From: Hallerella sp963629575
Lineage (GTDB): Bacteria > Fibrobacterota > Fibrobacteria > Fibrobacterales > Fibrobacteraceae
Reading direction: 5' to 3'
Length of the DNA: 54,845 nucleotides
NCBI GenBank assembly: GCA_963629575.1
Contig: CAVGIM010000013.1
Location: 1-54,845 of the forward strand
Below the pieces are notes generated by a model. It made no database searches, was not told the DNA's origin, and was given only the letters and a program-made list of their open reading frames with translations. This document shows positions 53,776 to 54,845 of this stretch, piece by piece. The position numbers and the translations under genes are program-made. The first letter of the stretch is position 1. The number at the start of each line of letters is the position of its first letter.

Positions 53776-54842
53776 GTCACGTAAAAATCAAGTTCGACGA
53801 AAACCAGGAACATCAGATCCGGGCGGTTCGCTCTGTTGTCGATCTGTTCGACGGCCTCCCGCGGGCAGAAGACGACTGCTCTTTGGAAAGTCTTGCATCT
53901 AGCGACACAATTTCCAATACCGAGGAAGTCTTCGAAGAAGGCTGGCTTCTAGAAAACCTTTCCATGGTCCAGAAGCGCAACGGCCTGACGCCACAGTTTT
54001 CATTGAGCGTCCCCAACTCCGGTGATACGCTCTTGAACGACGGTAACCGTTTTGATTTCCATTCCTACCCGGAATTTACCATCAACATGGAAACGGGCAC
54101 CGGCAAGACATACGTGTATCTGCGCACCATCTATTCCTTGCGTGAAAAGTATGGCTTCCGCAAATTCATCGTTGTGGTCCCTTCGGTCGCCATCTACGAA
54201 GGGGCGGTCGCCACGTTCCGCGCCACCTATGAACATTTTTACAGAATGTTTCCGCAAGGGACCGTCCCCCGGGAAATCACAAGATACGACGGCGATGTCA
54301 ATGACTGCAAAAATTTTGCCCTGTCCAACAGCGTGCAGGTCCTGCTCATGACCATCGACTCGTTCAACAAGGCGAGCAACGTCCTGTTCAAGGAATCCGA
54401 CAAGATCATGGGCGGCAAGCTCCCCATCGAGTTCTTGCAGGAAACGCGTCCCGTCCTCATTCTCGATGAAGTGCAAAACTACCAGACGGAAGTGGCGCGT
54501 CGCGCTCTGCGCTCCCTGCATCCGCTCTTCAGCGTGGGATACTCCGCAACGCCTGGAAAAAATCCTCCCAACCTGCTCTACAACTTGACTCCTTTCGACG
54601 CCATGCAGATGAATCTCGTCAAGAAGATTGAAATCTACGGCAGTGAAGAAGACGTTGCGTCATCCGAAAAGGAAGACTATTTTAAAGTCCTACAGATTCT
54701 CAGAAAACCTCTAGCCGTTGAAATGCAGGTAAATTGCAAAATTGCCGGTTCCCTCAAAACGCAAGTCCTCAAGTTTTCCTTTAACGATTTAGAGCCTGTT
54801 TTCATAATCTTCGAACCAGTACGGCCGCACAGGAAACGTTGA
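53772..54842 (+). CDS. Type III restriction enzyme (Res), N-terminal part, truncated
   Basis: Res is the ATP-dependent helicase-nuclease subunit that cuts when unmodified sites meet. Visible motifs are METGTGKTY (Walker A, near residue 106), VVVPSVAIYEG, LLMTIDSFNK, LILDEVQNY (motif II, near 230), GYSATPG (motif III) and AMQMNLVKKIE. These are typical for the first 300 residues. A full Res is about 900-1000 residues with a C-terminal PD-(D/E)XK nuclease. Here a TGA at 54840 ends the frame after 356 residues. The last 16 codons (after about 54792) do not look like the family. It overlaps mod by four bases. Either the gene is broken by an insertion at the window edge, or the sequence ends in a repeat. 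Confidence 0.85.
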   Translation: MSHVKIKFDENQEHQIRAVRSVVDLFDGLPRAEDDCSLESLASSDTISNTEEVFEEGWLLENLSMVQKRNGLTPQFSLSVPNSGDTLLNDGNRFDFHSYPEFTINMETGTGKTYVYLRTIYSLREKYGFRKFIVVVPSVAIYEGAVATFRATYEHFYRMFPQGTVPREITRYDGDVNDCKNFALSNSVQVLLMTIDSFNKASNVLFKESDKIMGGKLPIEFLQETRPVLILDEVQNYQTEVARRALRSLHPLFSVGYSATPGKNPPNLLYNLTPFDAMQMNLVKKIEIYGSEEDVASSEKEDYFKVLQILRKPLAVEMQVNCKIAGSLKTQVLKFSFNDLEPVFIIFEPVRPHRKR

Positions 54843-54845
54843 CCA
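54792..54845. mobile_element. Possible terminus of an insertion element interrupting res
   Basis: After a native-looking KFSFNDL segment of res, the sequence changes to GAGCCTGTTTTCATAATC and beyond, and a stop codon follows. An end with GAGxCTGT-like bases is common among transposase-bearing insertion sequences. No transposase or second end is visible because the window stops here. This is inference from an abrupt frame end, not a confirmed element. Confidence 0.3.

Overview
The window looks like a chromosomal piece from the Fibrobacter lineage (Fibrobacterota). The evidence is a lipoprotein with the FISUMP domain (Fibrobacter succinogenes major paralogous domain), a secreted GH74 xyloglucanase whose C-terminus resembles a type IX secretion sorting domain, many lipoprotein signal peptides, and a moderate-to-high GC content. 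About forty protein genes and one tRNA gene are supported, and coding density is very high. No CRISPR array or rRNA gene is seen, and no complete insertion sequence.

Left part (1-15.9 kb): a large S8 subtilase sits behind a small secreted protein on the minus strand. A beta-barrel outer-membrane protein, uvrC and dinB (coupled DNA-repair genes) follow. Next is a run of four tightly packed genes: a lipoprotein, a secreted protein, a membrane-anchored TPM-domain protein and a cytosolic unknown. On the minus strand a FISUMP lipoprotein leads into ispD and nnrD. A Gfo/Idh/MocA-type oxidoreductase and a prepilin peptidase then converge.

Middle part (15.9-39.6 kb): a 1760-residue lipoprotein with cysteine-paired Ig/PKD-like repeats is coupled to a small DUF6941-like protein. 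A phosphopantetheinyl transferase and a lipoprotein diverge from each other. tRNA-Val(GAC) with its own promoter and terminator precedes a recC-recB-recD operon, then the GH74 gene. A DtxR/MntR-type regulator follows, whose own promoter is overlapped by a candidate operator. A secreted unknown, purT and a polA with a ruined proofreading site complete this part.

Right part (39.6-54.8 kb): the conserved order rpsB-tsf-(x)-pyrH-frr-uppS-cdsA-dxr-rseP covers translation, nucleotide, lipid and isoprenoid functions. Slot x holds a solo adenine DNA methyltransferase. After a 363-base gap comes an accessory, defence-like block: a UvrD-type helicase, a PD-(D/E)XK nuclease translationally coupled to it by GTGA, and a type III modification (mod) and restriction (res) pair.

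The most interesting observation is in this last block. The iron-sulfur nuclease domain is split between the two ORFs. The first cluster cysteine and the motif I histidine are at the C-terminus of the helicase. The metal-binding D...DxK residues, the QxxxY motif and the last three cysteines are in the next ORF. The mod gene also carries a very AT-rich central target-recognition segment between GC-rich ends. The res ORF stops after 356 codons in sequence that looks unlike the gene, possibly because a mobile element begins at the window edge.
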